64,000 nucleotides of DNA, from NCBI GenBank assembly GCA_049509515.1, contig JBEKZV010000008.1, positions 1-64,000 on the forward strand. The letters run 5' to 3'. Both the position numbers and the translations under genes were made by a program. Position 1 is the stretch's first letter. Every line of letters begins with the position of its first letter. Of the stretch, positions 43,088 through 50,896 are shown in pieces. Source of the stretch: JBEKCP01 sp049509515 (GTDB lineage: Bacteria > Planctomycetota > Planctomycetia > Pirellulales > Thermoguttaceae). The notes under the pieces were generated by a model, which had not been told where the DNA came from, made no database searches, and saw only the letters and a program-made list of their open reading frames with translations.

Positions 43088-44003
43088 CATCTCCGTCAAT
43101 CTCTCGGAGCAGAAGGGCACGAGCAAGGGGCCGGTGGGCTCGGTCGTCATCGACTCCTGCGGTGTGCGGGGCGACGCCCACGCCGGCCCCTGGCATCGCC
43201 AGGTCAGCCTGTTGGGCCAGGAGAGCATCGACCGCTTCGCCGTGGAGATGGGCCGCGCGATCCGGCCCGGCGAGTTCGCCGAGAACATCACCGTCCGCGG
43301 CCTGCACCTCGGCAGCGTGGCGGTGCTGGACCGTCTTTGCTTCGGCCAACTGGAGTTGGAAGTCTCGCAGATCGGCAAGGCGTGCCACGGCCAGGGGTGC
43401 GCCATCTTTCAGGAGGTCGGGCGGTGCGTGATGCCGGCCGAGGGGATCTTCACCCGCGTGCTGCAGGGGGGCGTCTTGGCCGCCGGCGCCCTGGGCCGGC
43501 ACGTGCCCCGTCCTTTGCGCTTCCGGATCGTCACGCTCAGCGACCGGGCCGCCGCCGGGCATTATGAAGACCGGTCCGGCCCGCGGATCCGCACCCTGCT
43601 GGAAAGCTGGCTGGCCGGCACGCGCTGGCACCCGCAGATCGACGCCACGATCCTGCCCGACGACGCCGGGCAGCTTCGCGACGATCTGCTTGCGGCGATC
43701 GCCGCCGGGGTGGACGTGATCTTCACCACCGGCGGCACCGGTGTAGGGCCGCGCGACGTGACTCCCGAGACGGCCGCCGCCGTGTGCGAGAAGCTCGTTC
43801 CCGGGATCATGGACAACATCCGCCTGAAGTTCGCCACGACCCGGCCCGCCGCCCTGCTGAGCCGGGCCATCGCCGGGGTGACGGGCAAGACGCAGATCTA
43901 CACGCTGCCCGGCAGCCCGCGGGCCGTCGAGGAGTATCTCGCCGAGATCCTCAAGACCCTGCAGCACGTGATCTTCATGCTGCACGGCCTCGACGTGCAT
44001 TGA
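43068..44003 (+). CDS. MOSC domain fused to MogA/MoaB-like molybdopterin adenylyltransferase
   Basis: 311 residues. Residues 1-145 form a MOSC domain (EQKGTSKGPVGSVVID, GVRGDAHAG, RPGEFAENITVRGL, IGKACHGQGCAI). Residues ~150-311 form a MogA/MoaB fold (IVTLSDRAAAGHYEDRSGP, TTGGTGVGPRDVTPE, TLPGSPRAVEEYL). The second half adenylylates molybdopterin for MoeA; the first resembles Moco-sulfurase C-terminal carriers. The ATG at 43068 starts inside the duplicated 24-bp repeat. Last gene of the Moco operon. Confidence 0.92.
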   Translation: MPQDLEVISVNLSEQKGTSKGPVGSVVIDSCGVRGDAHAGPWHRQVSLLGQESIDRFAVEMGRAIRPGEFAENITVRGLHLGSVAVLDRLCFGQLELEVSQIGKACHGQGCAIFQEVGRCVMPAEGIFTRVLQGGVLAAGALGRHVPRPLRFRIVTLSDRAAAGHYEDRSGPRIRTLLESWLAGTRWHPQIDATILPDDAGQLRDDLLAAIAAGVDVIFTTGGTGVGPRDVTPETAAAVCEKLVPGIMDNIRLKFATTRPAALLSRAIAGVTGKTQIYTLPGSPRAVEEYLAEILKTLQHVIFMLHGLDVH

Positions 44004-44231
44004 GGGAAACCAGCCGCGCCGCACTGCCGGGCATGTCCTTGAGGACGGTCGCCCCGGCCGAGAGCTCAACTTCGCGGTGGTCGATCGTCGGCTCCAGCAT
44101 CGTGTCTGCGAGGCAGGCCACTGTCTGCGGAGGGGCCGTTCGCTTGGATATCGGGTCGGGATGGGAGCGTTTTGCGCAAAGGCGCCAAGCCGCCAAGGAA
44201 TGCCGGAATTAGTGCCATTTCGACCCTTGGG

Positions 44232-44540
44232 TCAATATGCGCCGCGCCTTGGGACGCGTCCCTGCTCGTCAGGAACCTTTCCTTCGGCGATCGCGTTGTC
44301 GTTACGGCACAGGTCAGCAAAAGACCAGACATGAACAACGTCCCCTGGCTTTGCGTTTGCCGCCAGGTAGGCATCGAAGTCGTCCATGTTCTCGACGATG
44401 ACGCGATCCGGAGGGCGGCTACCGTAGTAGAACCAGTGCTCGATGATGACGGGGCCTCGTTGAAGTTCCTCCTCAACGGCTGACCGCTGAGGAGGAAGGC
44501 TGATATTGTAATCAGACTTGATCCACTCGTCTTCGTTCAT
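44232..44540 (-). CDS. Conserved-looking small hypothetical protein
   Basis: 102 residues, acidic. Distinct segments: VIIEHWFYYGSRPPDRVIVEN, a DFDAYLAANAKPGDVVHVWSF stretch, and DLCRNDNAIAEGKVPDEQGRVP. No known domain; composition and regularity suggest a genuine protein of a planctomycete family. ATG at 44540. It lies downstream of the transglutaminase-like gene on the other side of a short gap. 44004-44231 shows nothing. Confidence 0.55.
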   Translation of the reverse strand: MNEDEWIKSDYNISLPPQRSAVEEELQRGPVIIEHWFYYGSRPPDRVIVENMDDFDAYLAANAKPGDVVHVWSFADLCRNDNAIAEGKVPDEQGRVPRRGAY

Positions 44541-44568
44541 GGGTGCGTGTCCGGCGGCCACCCGCCCC

Positions 44569-46563
44569 TCACTCGGCCAGCTCGACGCTATAGCTCTTGA
44601 CGACCGTTTGCGGGCCACAGTGGATGGTGTACGTCTCCTCGGGCCGGGTGGCGACATGCATGTCCTTTTTCGGCTTCCCACCCTCTTCCCAGGTGTAGCT
44701 GATCTTGACCGGCCGGAAGCCGCCGTGAGGCTGCCGGTAATCGGCGTCGATCCGCAGGCCGAAGAGCATGGTGGTATTGTGCGAGATGCCGCTGAACCGC
44801 ACCAGGGCCGCCCGCTTGCCCGGCGGGACCTGCGAAAAGGTGACGTAGCGGGTGCAGCCGGCCGTCGGCCCGGCCAGTTTCGTGAAGGGCCGATAGGTCT
44901 TGCCGCCGTCCAGCGACACGTCGACGACGTAGCTGTCGCGCTTGTCGCGGACCCGGTAGAAGGCGTTCATCCGCAAGCGGGTGATATCGCCGGGCGTAAC
45001 GACGGGGAAAATGGCCGTCCCCTGGCCGTTGACCAGCAGGCCGTCGGTGCGCATGCCGTCGAGCAATTCGGGGTGGAACGCCTTGTAGAACAGGTTCCGG
45101 CCCTTGTCGCGGTAGCGGACGCTCGTGGCGCCTTCCAGGGTGATCGTGCCCTCGTACGGCCCGGCCGAGAAGCTGATCGTGTTGTCGCCGGCCAAAAGCG
45201 CCGGCAGCGGGGCCTGCGAGTGCTGGATGTCATGCCGGATCGAGAGCGCGTCCAATCCCGTGCCCTTGCCGGCAAGCTCCAGCTTCAGCCGGTAATCATA
45301 GCGGCGATAGCAGTATTTTTTCAGATCGAGCTGTTGCGGGCCGCTCTTCTCGATCTTGGCCACCTCGGTCCAGTCGAGTCCGTGGTTATCGCTGAAGGCG
45401 ACGGTCACCGATCCGCCCGGCCCGACGACCGGCGTTAGATTCACTTGGCCGCTGAGGTACACGTAGCTCGAGGGCATGTCGAGGACGAGGACCGCCGGCC
45501 GGGCCGGGTCCTTGACGCGGACCGCGGCCGGCGCCGCGGCGTCTTCGCCGCGGCTGGTGAGGTTCTCGGCCACGAGGGCGGCCAGGCGGAGGGACCCGTC
45601 GGCCAGGGGGACCTTGTATTCGAGCACGCCGTTGCCGATGCGGCCGGGGGCCACGTCGCCCAGTTTCCGGGCCATGACCAGCGCGGAGGCATCCTTGGCC
45701 AAGCCGTGCTCGCCGGCACCTTCGAGCTGGTTGACGTGCAGGCCGTGGTTGAACCAGTTGCGCGTGAGTCGCTCGCCGGGCCGCAACTGGACGTTCACCT
45801 CGTAGCCCATCGATCCGCCGTAGTCGTAAACGAACTCCTTGCAATCGTATTCCTGCATGGTGGAGGGCCAGCCGTGCCAGCCGGCCATGTTGATGCCGTT
45901 CTTATCCCAAAACAAATCGCCGGTGGAGACCAGCAGGGCGGGGCCCTTCTTCCAGCCGTAGTTGGCGGCGAAGGCCCGCAGCTTGCCGTCGTTGCCGCGG
46001 TAGCCGGGGTGCTGGGCGTGCCAGTCGAGCACGGCCTGCTTGATGTCCGCGACCGCGGCGATCTTGCCGTCCGGCTTGAGGAAGTAGTCCATCAGCGAGC
46101 CGTCCACGAGGTGCCACGTGCCGTCGTAGAACACTTCCGGCACGCTATGCAGGTTGATCGCCCAGCCCCGCGCCTCCAGGCCCAGGTAGCGGGCGAGGCT
46201 CTCCACGTGGCTGGCGGCACAGCAGCACATGCCGTAGCCGTAGACGTGGATCGTCTTGAACACATCGTGTACGTTCTCTTGCAGATACTCATCCGGCGGA
46301 TCGCATTGATGGCGGTACTTCACCACGGTCCGCCAAATGGCCAGCGCTTTCTCCTGATCGCTCATGCCCTCCTTGATGTAGGTCTTCTTCCATGCCTCGG
46401 GGCTAGACACGTCCTCGACCTTGTCCGAGAGGACCTTCACGTGGCTGACAACGCCGACCCGGGCGGCGTCTTGCGCCGCGGCGGGCGACCGCAGGCCGAG
46501 CACTCCGCACGCCGAAACGGCGGAAAACAAAACGAAAGTCCCCATGGCACGAAGTGGCAACAT
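44569..46563 (-). CDS. Secreted transglutaminase-like protein
   Basis: 664 residues. Signal peptide to ~31. Transglutaminase-core signature at ~105-170: YGYGMCCCAASHVESLARYLGL (nucleophile Cys), then WHLVDGSLMDYF (His and Asp). The remaining ~480 residues are beta-rich extracellular repeats without a recognised name. Could be a protease or cross-linker of surface protein, or simply a structural fold. GTG at 46566 or ATG at 46563; AAGGAG precedes. The ribosome site lies inside a truncated PIN toxin gene. Confidence 0.8.
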   Translation of the reverse strand: MLPLRAMGTFVLFSAVSACGVLGLRSPAAAQDAARVGVVSHVKVLSDKVEDVSSPEAWKKTYIKEGMSDQEKALAIWRTVVKYRHQCDPPDEYLQENVHDVFKTIHVYGYGMCCCAASHVESLARYLGLEARGWAINLHSVPEVFYDGTWHLVDGSLMDYFLKPDGKIAAVADIKQAVLDWHAQHPGYRGNDGKLRAFAANYGWKKGPALLVSTGDLFWDKNGINMAGWHGWPSTMQEYDCKEFVYDYGGSMGYEVNVQLRPGERLTRNWFNHGLHVNQLEGAGEHGLAKDASALVMARKLGDVAPGRIGNGVLEYKVPLADGSLRLAALVAENLTSRGEDAAAPAAVRVKDPARPAVLVLDMPSSYVYLSGQVNLTPVVGPGGSVTVAFSDNHGLDWTEVAKIEKSGPQQLDLKKYCYRRYDYRLKLELAGKGTGLDALSIRHDIQHSQAPLPALLAGDNTISFSAGPYEGTITLEGATSVRYRDKGRNLFYKAFHPELLDGMRTDGLLVNGQGTAIFPVVTPGDITRLRMNAFYRVRDKRDSYVVDVSLDGGKTYRPFTKLAGPTAGCTRYVTFSQVPPGKRAALVRFSGISHNTTMLFGLRIDADYRQPHGGFRPVKISYTWEEGGKPKKDMHVATRPEETYTIHCGPQTVVKSYSVELAE

Positions 46564-46565
46564 CA

Positions 46566-46699
46566 CGGTTCTCCTTCTGGATTTCCGAGAGGATGAGCAC
46601 GTGCGGGGGAGTGGTCAGCCGTCGTACCACCTCTTCCGCCGGGCCTCCCGCGCTGTACACCGCACGGGCCAGCACGTTGGAATCGAGCACCGCCCGCAT
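46566..46699 (-). pseudogene. Truncated PIN-family toxin
   Basis: About 44 residues: MRAVLDSNVLARAVYSAGG then EEVVRRLTTPPHVLILSE, the first third of a PIN toxin of the COG1569 type with the first catalytic Asp. After that the frame runs into the 5' end of the transglutaminase-like gene, with no PIN similarity. The ATG overlaps the antitoxin stop by 1 bp (TGATG), the usual coupling. The last catalytic residues are missing. Confidence 0.6.
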
Positions 46700-46983
46700 C
46701 ACTCAGTCTTTCGAGAACGGACCGCCCGAATCGCCTCGTCGAGCGATTGATCGGCTTCCTCAACGGAGATGCCCTGCCGGTGGCGGTTTTCCGTGCCCTG
46801 CTTGCAAATCTCGTGGAACTCCGCCATCGCCTTCCGACGGCCGGACTCGTCCGGCTCCTTCTGAAGATCGATCACGCGGAGGATCACTTGTTGATTCTCG
46901 CGGAGCGCATGACCGAGCACCGCCTCATACACACGGCGCTCGACCAACTCGATCTTATCCACGTCTCGCGTGACGGATTCCAT
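46699..46983 (-). CDS. Putative antitoxin of truncated PIN toxin
   Basis: 94 residues, highly charged and helical: DKIELVERRVYEAVLGHALREN, MAEFHEICKQGTENRHRQGIS, VEEADQSLDEAIRAVRSRK. No DNA-binding domain is obvious. The position directly upstream of and overlapping a PIN toxin fragment identifies it as a probable antitoxin. Its toxin is truncated. Confidence 0.55.
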   Translation of the reverse strand: MESVTRDVDKIELVERRVYEAVLGHALRENQQVILRVIDLQKEPDESGRRKAMAEFHEICKQGTENRHRQGISVEEADQSLDEAIRAVRSRKTE

Positions 46984-47019
46984 GCCGGTATTCTACTCCA
47001 GGCAAGCCGTCGAAGCAAC

Positions 47020-48159
47020 TTACCCTTGACTCGGCAGCAGCTTGCGGAACTCGGCGAACAGGTAATTGCTGTCGTGCGGGCCGGCGGAGGCCTCGGGGTG
47101 ATACTGTACGCTGAAGGCCGGATAACGCCGGTGGCGGACGCCCTCGATCGTGTTGTCGTTGAGGTTCAGGTGCGTCACTTCGAGCTCGTCGGGCAGCGAG
47201 TCGGCGGCCACCGCAAAGCCGTGGTTCTGCGTGGTGATCTCGACGCGGCCGGTGGCGTGGTGCAGCACCGGCTGGTTCGCCCCGCGATGGCCGAACTTCA
47301 GCTTGTAGGTCTTCGCCCCGCAGGCCAGCCCCAATAGTTGGTGCCCCAGGCAGATGCCGAAGATCGGCTTGCGGCCCAGCAGGTCGCGGATCGTCTGTTG
47401 GGCATAGTCCAGCGGCTCGGGATCTCCGGGACCGTTGGAGAGGAACACGCCGTCCGGCTCGTGGCCGAGCACCTCCTCGGCCGTGGCGGTGCCGGGCAGG
47501 ATCGTCACGCGGCAGCCCATGTCGAACAGGTGCCGGGCGATGTTCCACTTCATGCCGTAGTCCAGGGCGACGACGTGGGGGGCCCCGGGGCGCGGCTCGC
47601 CGAAAGGGGACTGGCCGCCGCGGAGCCGCGCCCAGGGACTCAGGGCCTCGTGCCACTCGACGGCCCGTTGGGGAATCACCTCGCGCACCAGGTCGCGGCC
47701 GACCAGTCCCGGGCTGGCCAGCGCCTTGGCCACCAGCCGGGCGTCGTCCAGATCGACGCTCGACAGGAGGCCCTTCATCGCCCCCCGGGTGCGGATGCGG
47801 CGGACCAGGGCCCGCGTGTCGATCCCCTCCATGCCCACGATCCCGTAGCGGAGCAGGTACTCGTCGAGCTGGCCGTCGGCGCGGAAGTTGCTCGCCAGGC
47901 GGCTCCGCTGGCGGACGATGAACCCGGCCAGGTGCGGCTTGTGGCTCTCGACGTCCTCGCTGTTGGTGCCGTAGTTGCCGATCTCCGGGTAGGTCATCGT
48001 GACGATCTGTCCCCGGTAGCTGGGATCGGTCAGGATTTCCTGGTAGCCGGTCATCGAGGTGTTGAAGCACACCTCGCCGTCGACCTCGCCCAGGGCGCCG
48101 AAGGCCGTGCCGAGGAAGACCGTGCCGTCTTCGAGGGCCAGTTTTGCGGGTTGCGTCAT
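47020..48159 (-). CDS. carA: Carbamoyl-phosphate synthase small subunit
   Basis: 379 residues. The N-terminal CPSase domain has LEDGTVFLGTAFGA, FNTSMTGYQEILTDPSY and YPEIGNYGTNSED. The C-terminal class I glutaminase has nucleophile Cys in FGICLGHQLLGLACG, LSNGPGDPEPLDYA, and the His/Glu pair in VQYHPEASAGPHDSNYLF. Supplies ammonia to CarB for pyrimidine and arginine synthesis. ATG at 48159 chosen; an upstream in-frame start adds 12 residues. carB is not in the window. Confidence 0.96.
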   Translation of the reverse strand: MTQPAKLALEDGTVFLGTAFGALGEVDGEVCFNTSMTGYQEILTDPSYRGQIVTMTYPEIGNYGTNSEDVESHKPHLAGFIVRQRSRLASNFRADGQLDEYLLRYGIVGMEGIDTRALVRRIRTRGAMKGLLSSVDLDDARLVAKALASPGLVGRDLVREVIPQRAVEWHEALSPWARLRGGQSPFGEPRPGAPHVVALDYGMKWNIARHLFDMGCRVTILPGTATAEEVLGHEPDGVFLSNGPGDPEPLDYAQQTIRDLLGRKPIFGICLGHQLLGLACGAKTYKLKFGHRGANQPVLHHATGRVEITTQNHGFAVAADSLPDELEVTHLNLNDNTIEGVRHRRYPAFSVQYHPEASAGPHDSNYLFAEFRKLLPSQG

Positions 48160-48259
48160 GGCGCGTGTTTCCCACGATCCATATTTTGTTGCCAACGGTT
48201 CAGAATCACACGGGCCTTACCCCACGGCTGCGCTTTACACCCTTTCCAACCGCGCAATG

Positions 48260-48397
48260 TATAAAGTCCGCCACCGGCTCGGCCCGATAGCAGATAGTAA
48301 GGGCCGTGGGTCATTGACGGGCGGACCTTTGCGTCCGTCGCGTCTAGCCGGCCCGAGGTGAGGGTTCCTGTACCGGCGAGCAGGAACCCTCATTTTT
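48260..48397 (+). ncRNA. Candidate structured small RNA with intrinsic terminator
   Basis: 48361-48397 is a textbook intrinsic terminator: AGGGTTCCTG / CAGGAACCCT, a perfect 10-bp stem, followed by CATTTTTT. No plus-strand gene ends here. Upstream are a nested stem-loop (GGGCCG 48301 with CGGCCC ~48348; CGGAC/GTCCG inside) and a TATAAA box at 48260-48265 with TTTACA 20 bp earlier. Together they suggest a ~125-nt plus-strand RNA divergent from carA. No known RNA family recognised. Confidence 0.35.
48361..48397 (+). terminator. Rho-independent terminator
   Basis: Perfect 10-bp GC-rich stem, 10-nt loop (TACCGGCGAG), then a T-run within 2 nt. Orientation is plus strand; it has no T-run on the other strand. 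Confidence 0.6.
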
Positions 48398-48414
48398 TGC
48401 GCAAGGGCCAAAAA

Positions 48415-48502
48415 AGGGGGCAGGCACCTCTTGCCGGAACGGCCCGGAGGCGGGCACCATGCTTGCATGGTCGTCGCACAAAAGGTGCCTGACCCCTTTT
48501 TC
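48415..48502. repeat. Palindromic repeat family A, stem variant
   Basis: Arms AAAAAGGGGGCAGGCACCT (48412-48429) and AGGTGCCTGACCCCTTTTT (48483-48500) pair with one mismatch. The loop holds the reverse complement of CTCCGGGCCGTTCCGGCAA (48431-48449) and an ACCATGC-TT-GCATGGT hairpin in GGGCACC...GGTCG context (~48452-48477). The stem sequence differs from that at 941-1013. The rest of 48160-48549 holds only the candidate RNA. Confidence 0.85.
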
Positions 48503-48549
48503 CACCAATGTATTGTACCCGCCCGGCGTGCCGGCCGGTAGCTGCCGGG

Positions 48550-49587
48550 CTATCCGGCGGCTGCGCCGACCAGGCGAATGCCGTGGAACAGGAGGGCCAG
48601 GATCCCGATGGCGGCCAGAATCGTCTTGATCTGCTCCAGGTGGCTGGGCAGTGGCGGCTGTGGCTGTGGGGCGGCATCAGGGGGGCAAGAGGCCGCAACC
48701 GAGGGGTTGGACTGGCAAGTCACAGGGGGGGGTGTCGTGGGAGACCAGGCCCGCGGTGAAACGGCCACGCCCTCGGCCGGCGATGAGCCGGCCGTGGCGG
48801 CGGCCGCGGGCTGCGGTCTATCGCCGGGAGGCGAGGACATCGCAGGGACGTTGCCGGCCGCCGCCGGTCCGGCGGTTATTGCGCTCGGGGGGGGCCCGCG
48901 GTAAGGCGGCGGGGCTTGGGCGACCATTGTCGGGCTGGTTGGGAGCCGCTGGAACTCGTCGCCCACGGAGACTAAGAAGACCCTTACCCGGCCGCAGTAG
49001 CTGCCCATAGTCTTTCCAAAGCCGGTCCCGAACAGGACGCCGGCCAGCTCGCCTTGGCAGTTGAGGATCGGTCCGCCCGAGTCCCCCAGGCGGGCGCCGG
49101 CCTCCAGCTCGACCATTTCGTTGGGGAGGTTTCTGCCTGGGGAAAGGTATTCCGTGCAGCGGCCCGCCACGGCCCGGTACGAGCCCGAGCCGTAGCCGGC
49201 AATCCACAGCCACTGGCCCGGTTGCGGCGGCTGGGTGGCCAGCGGGATGGGCTGCACGGCCGGCTTCCAGATGGCCAGCGCCGCCAGGTCCCAATCCCGG
49301 TCGGTCCGCAGCACCACGGCGCCGGAGCGAAAACCATCGGGAAACTCGACGGCGACCGGGCCCACCGCATCCCGGACCACGTGCCAGTTGGTCACCACCA
49401 GACCGTGGCTGGCGTCTACGGCCACCAGCGCCCCCGAGCCCATCGAAAAACCATCGCGGTCCTGCGCAATCACCCGCACCACGGCAGGATGCGGCGGCTG
49501 GGACGGCTGCGGCGTAAATAGCGACGGCCAACCCAGGGCAGGGCCCGCCCAGCAGAGCACGACCGATATCGCCAACAGGCGTTTCAC
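48550..49587 (-). CDS. Secreted/anchored trypsin-like serine protease
   Basis: 345 residues from the chosen GTG. Signal peptide VKRLLAISVVLCWAGPALG. Catalytic triad visible: His in VVTNWHVVRD, Asp in DRDWDLAAL, Ser in GARLGDSGGPI. A Pro/Ala-rich linker (~200-310) then leads to a C-terminal transmembrane helix (TILAAIGILALLFHGIRLVG). Probably a membrane-tethered periplasmic protease. The start is uncertain; earlier in-frame starts at 49608 and 49710 lack a ribosome site and add non-signal residues. Confidence 0.75.
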   Translation of the reverse strand: MKRLLAISVVLCWAGPALGWPSLFTPQPSQPPHPAVVRVIAQDRDGFSMGSGALVAVDASHGLVVTNWHVVRDAVGPVAVEFPDGFRSGAVVLRTDRDWDLAALAIWKPAVQPIPLATQPPQPGQWLWIAGYGSGSYRAVAGRCTEYLSPGRNLPNEMVELEAGARLGDSGGPILNCQGELAGVLFGTGFGKTMGSYCGRVRVFLVSVGDEFQRLPTSPTMVAQAPPPYRGPPPSAITAGPAAAGNVPAMSSPPGDRPQPAAAATAGSSPAEGVAVSPRAWSPTTPPPVTCQSNPSVAASCPPDAAPQPQPPLPSHLEQIKTILAAIGILALLFHGIRLVGAAAG

Positions 49588-49815
49588 GGCAGTTAGACGG
49601 AGTTGCACGGTCTTGGGAGTCTGCGCATTTGGTGAGCCCCGGGCGTCAGCCCGGGGAGGAAAAAGACGCTGCCGTCCTCTCCTTCTCTTCGGACATCGCC
49701 GCAGAGGCAATAAGCGTGTGACGCCGGGCTGCTACGGCCGGAGGGCCGGGAATCGGCGGAACATCCGGCACGGCCCTCTTGATCGCACCTCAGGGCTTAC
49801 TACAATGCACGAGAA

Positions 49816-50823
49816 ATGAGCCAATCTGACGGCGCCACCGCCGAGCGGACCGGGGAAAACGATTCCCCAATCGTGGCCCGGGCCCCGTACTGGCCGTCCG
49901 GAACCCGCTGGGGAGCTTGGCTACTTGTGATGGGGCTGGCCGCCGCCGTGGTTTGGAGCACCGCTGCCCTGATTCAGGGTTGGGTCCCCAAGGCCCACGG
50001 GCGTGGGGCCGGGGCCGGCGGACGCCTGGAGGTCTTCGCCGGCATCCCGCCGTTGGCTTGGTTGGTCGAGCGGATCGGCGGCAGCCAAGTCGACGTCGGC
50101 GTGCTGGTCCAGCCCGGCCAAGACCCGCACGTCTTCGAGCCGACGCCGCGGCAAGTGATGGCGCTGGGCCGGGCCCGGCTGTTCTTCAAGATCGGCATGC
50201 CCTTCGAGAACGAATTGGTCGAGCGGATCGCCGCCCACCACGCCGGGCTGACCGTGGTCGATGCGACCCAAGGCATCGTGAAGCGGGCGGGGGTCGACGA
50301 GGACGAGGCAGGCCAGCCCGATCCGCACGTCTGGCTCGCCCCGCGGCAGTTGCGAATCATGGCGGGCAACGTGGCCGAGGCCCTCGCCCGGGCGGACGCG
50401 GCCCATGCGGGCGACTACCGGCGCCGCGCGGCGGCCGTCGCGGCGGAGCTGGATGCCCTGGACGCCCGTATCGCCCGCCGCCTGGCCCCCCTCGGCGGAC
50501 AGCGGTTCTACGTCTTTCATCCGGCCTTCGGGTATTTCGCCGATGCCTACGGGCTGGTCCAGGAGTCGGTCGAGGTGGAGGGCAAATCGCCCACCCCCAG
50601 GCAGCTCCAGGCCCTGGTCCGCCAGGCCCGCGCCGACGGCGTGCGGATCATCTTCCTCCAGCCGCAGTTCGATCCCCGTGCCGCCGAGGCGGTGGCCCGG
50701 GCGATCGGCGGCTCGGTGGTGCCGATGGACTCGCTGGCCAAGGACGTGCCGCGGAACCTCGACGACATAACGGAGAAGATCGCCGCGGCGCTAAGGATGA
50801 AGGATGAAGGGTTGGGGTTGTGA
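49816..50823 (+). CDS. znuA: Zinc/manganese ABC transporter substrate-binding protein
   Basis: 335 residues. An N-terminal membrane anchor (WLLVMGLAAAVVWSTAALIQG, ~34-54) replaces a cleaved signal. Cluster 9 SBP features: VFAGIPPLAWLVERIGG, VLVQPGQDPHVFEPTP (metal His), DPHVWLAPRQLR (His), FYVFHPAFGYFADAYGL (His), and a final Asp in VVPMDSLAKD. No His-rich loop, so Mn2+ or Zn2+ are both possible. The last residues (RMKDEGLGL) are encoded by GGATGAA heptamers. Heads an SBP-ATPase-permease operon. Confidence 0.9.
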   Translation: MSQSDGATAERTGENDSPIVARAPYWPSGTRWGAWLLVMGLAAAVVWSTAALIQGWVPKAHGRGAGAGGRLEVFAGIPPLAWLVERIGGSQVDVGVLVQPGQDPHVFEPTPRQVMALGRARLFFKIGMPFENELVERIAAHHAGLTVVDATQGIVKRAGVDEDEAGQPDPHVWLAPRQLRIMAGNVAEALARADAAHAGDYRRRAAAVAAELDALDARIARRLAPLGGQRFYVFHPAFGYFADAYGLVQESVEVEGKSPTPRQLQALVRQARADGVRIIFLQPQFDPRAAEAVARAIGGSVVPMDSLAKDVPRNLDDITEKIAAALRMKDEGLGL

Positions 50824-50851
50824 AGTTTAGCGGGCGGGCTTGCCCGCCTTT
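50797..50851. repeat. Heptamer array plus GGCGGGC palindrome
   Basis: GGATGAA/GGGTTG 7-bp units (about 50797-50820) form the 3' end of the SBP gene. The following GCGGGCGGGCTTGCCCGCC palindrome (50828-50850) is the same element as at 11438-11461. Confidence 0.75.
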
Positions 50852-50896
50852 CGTTGCGGCTGAAGCACAAGAGATCAAACAAAAGGGATATGCCTC

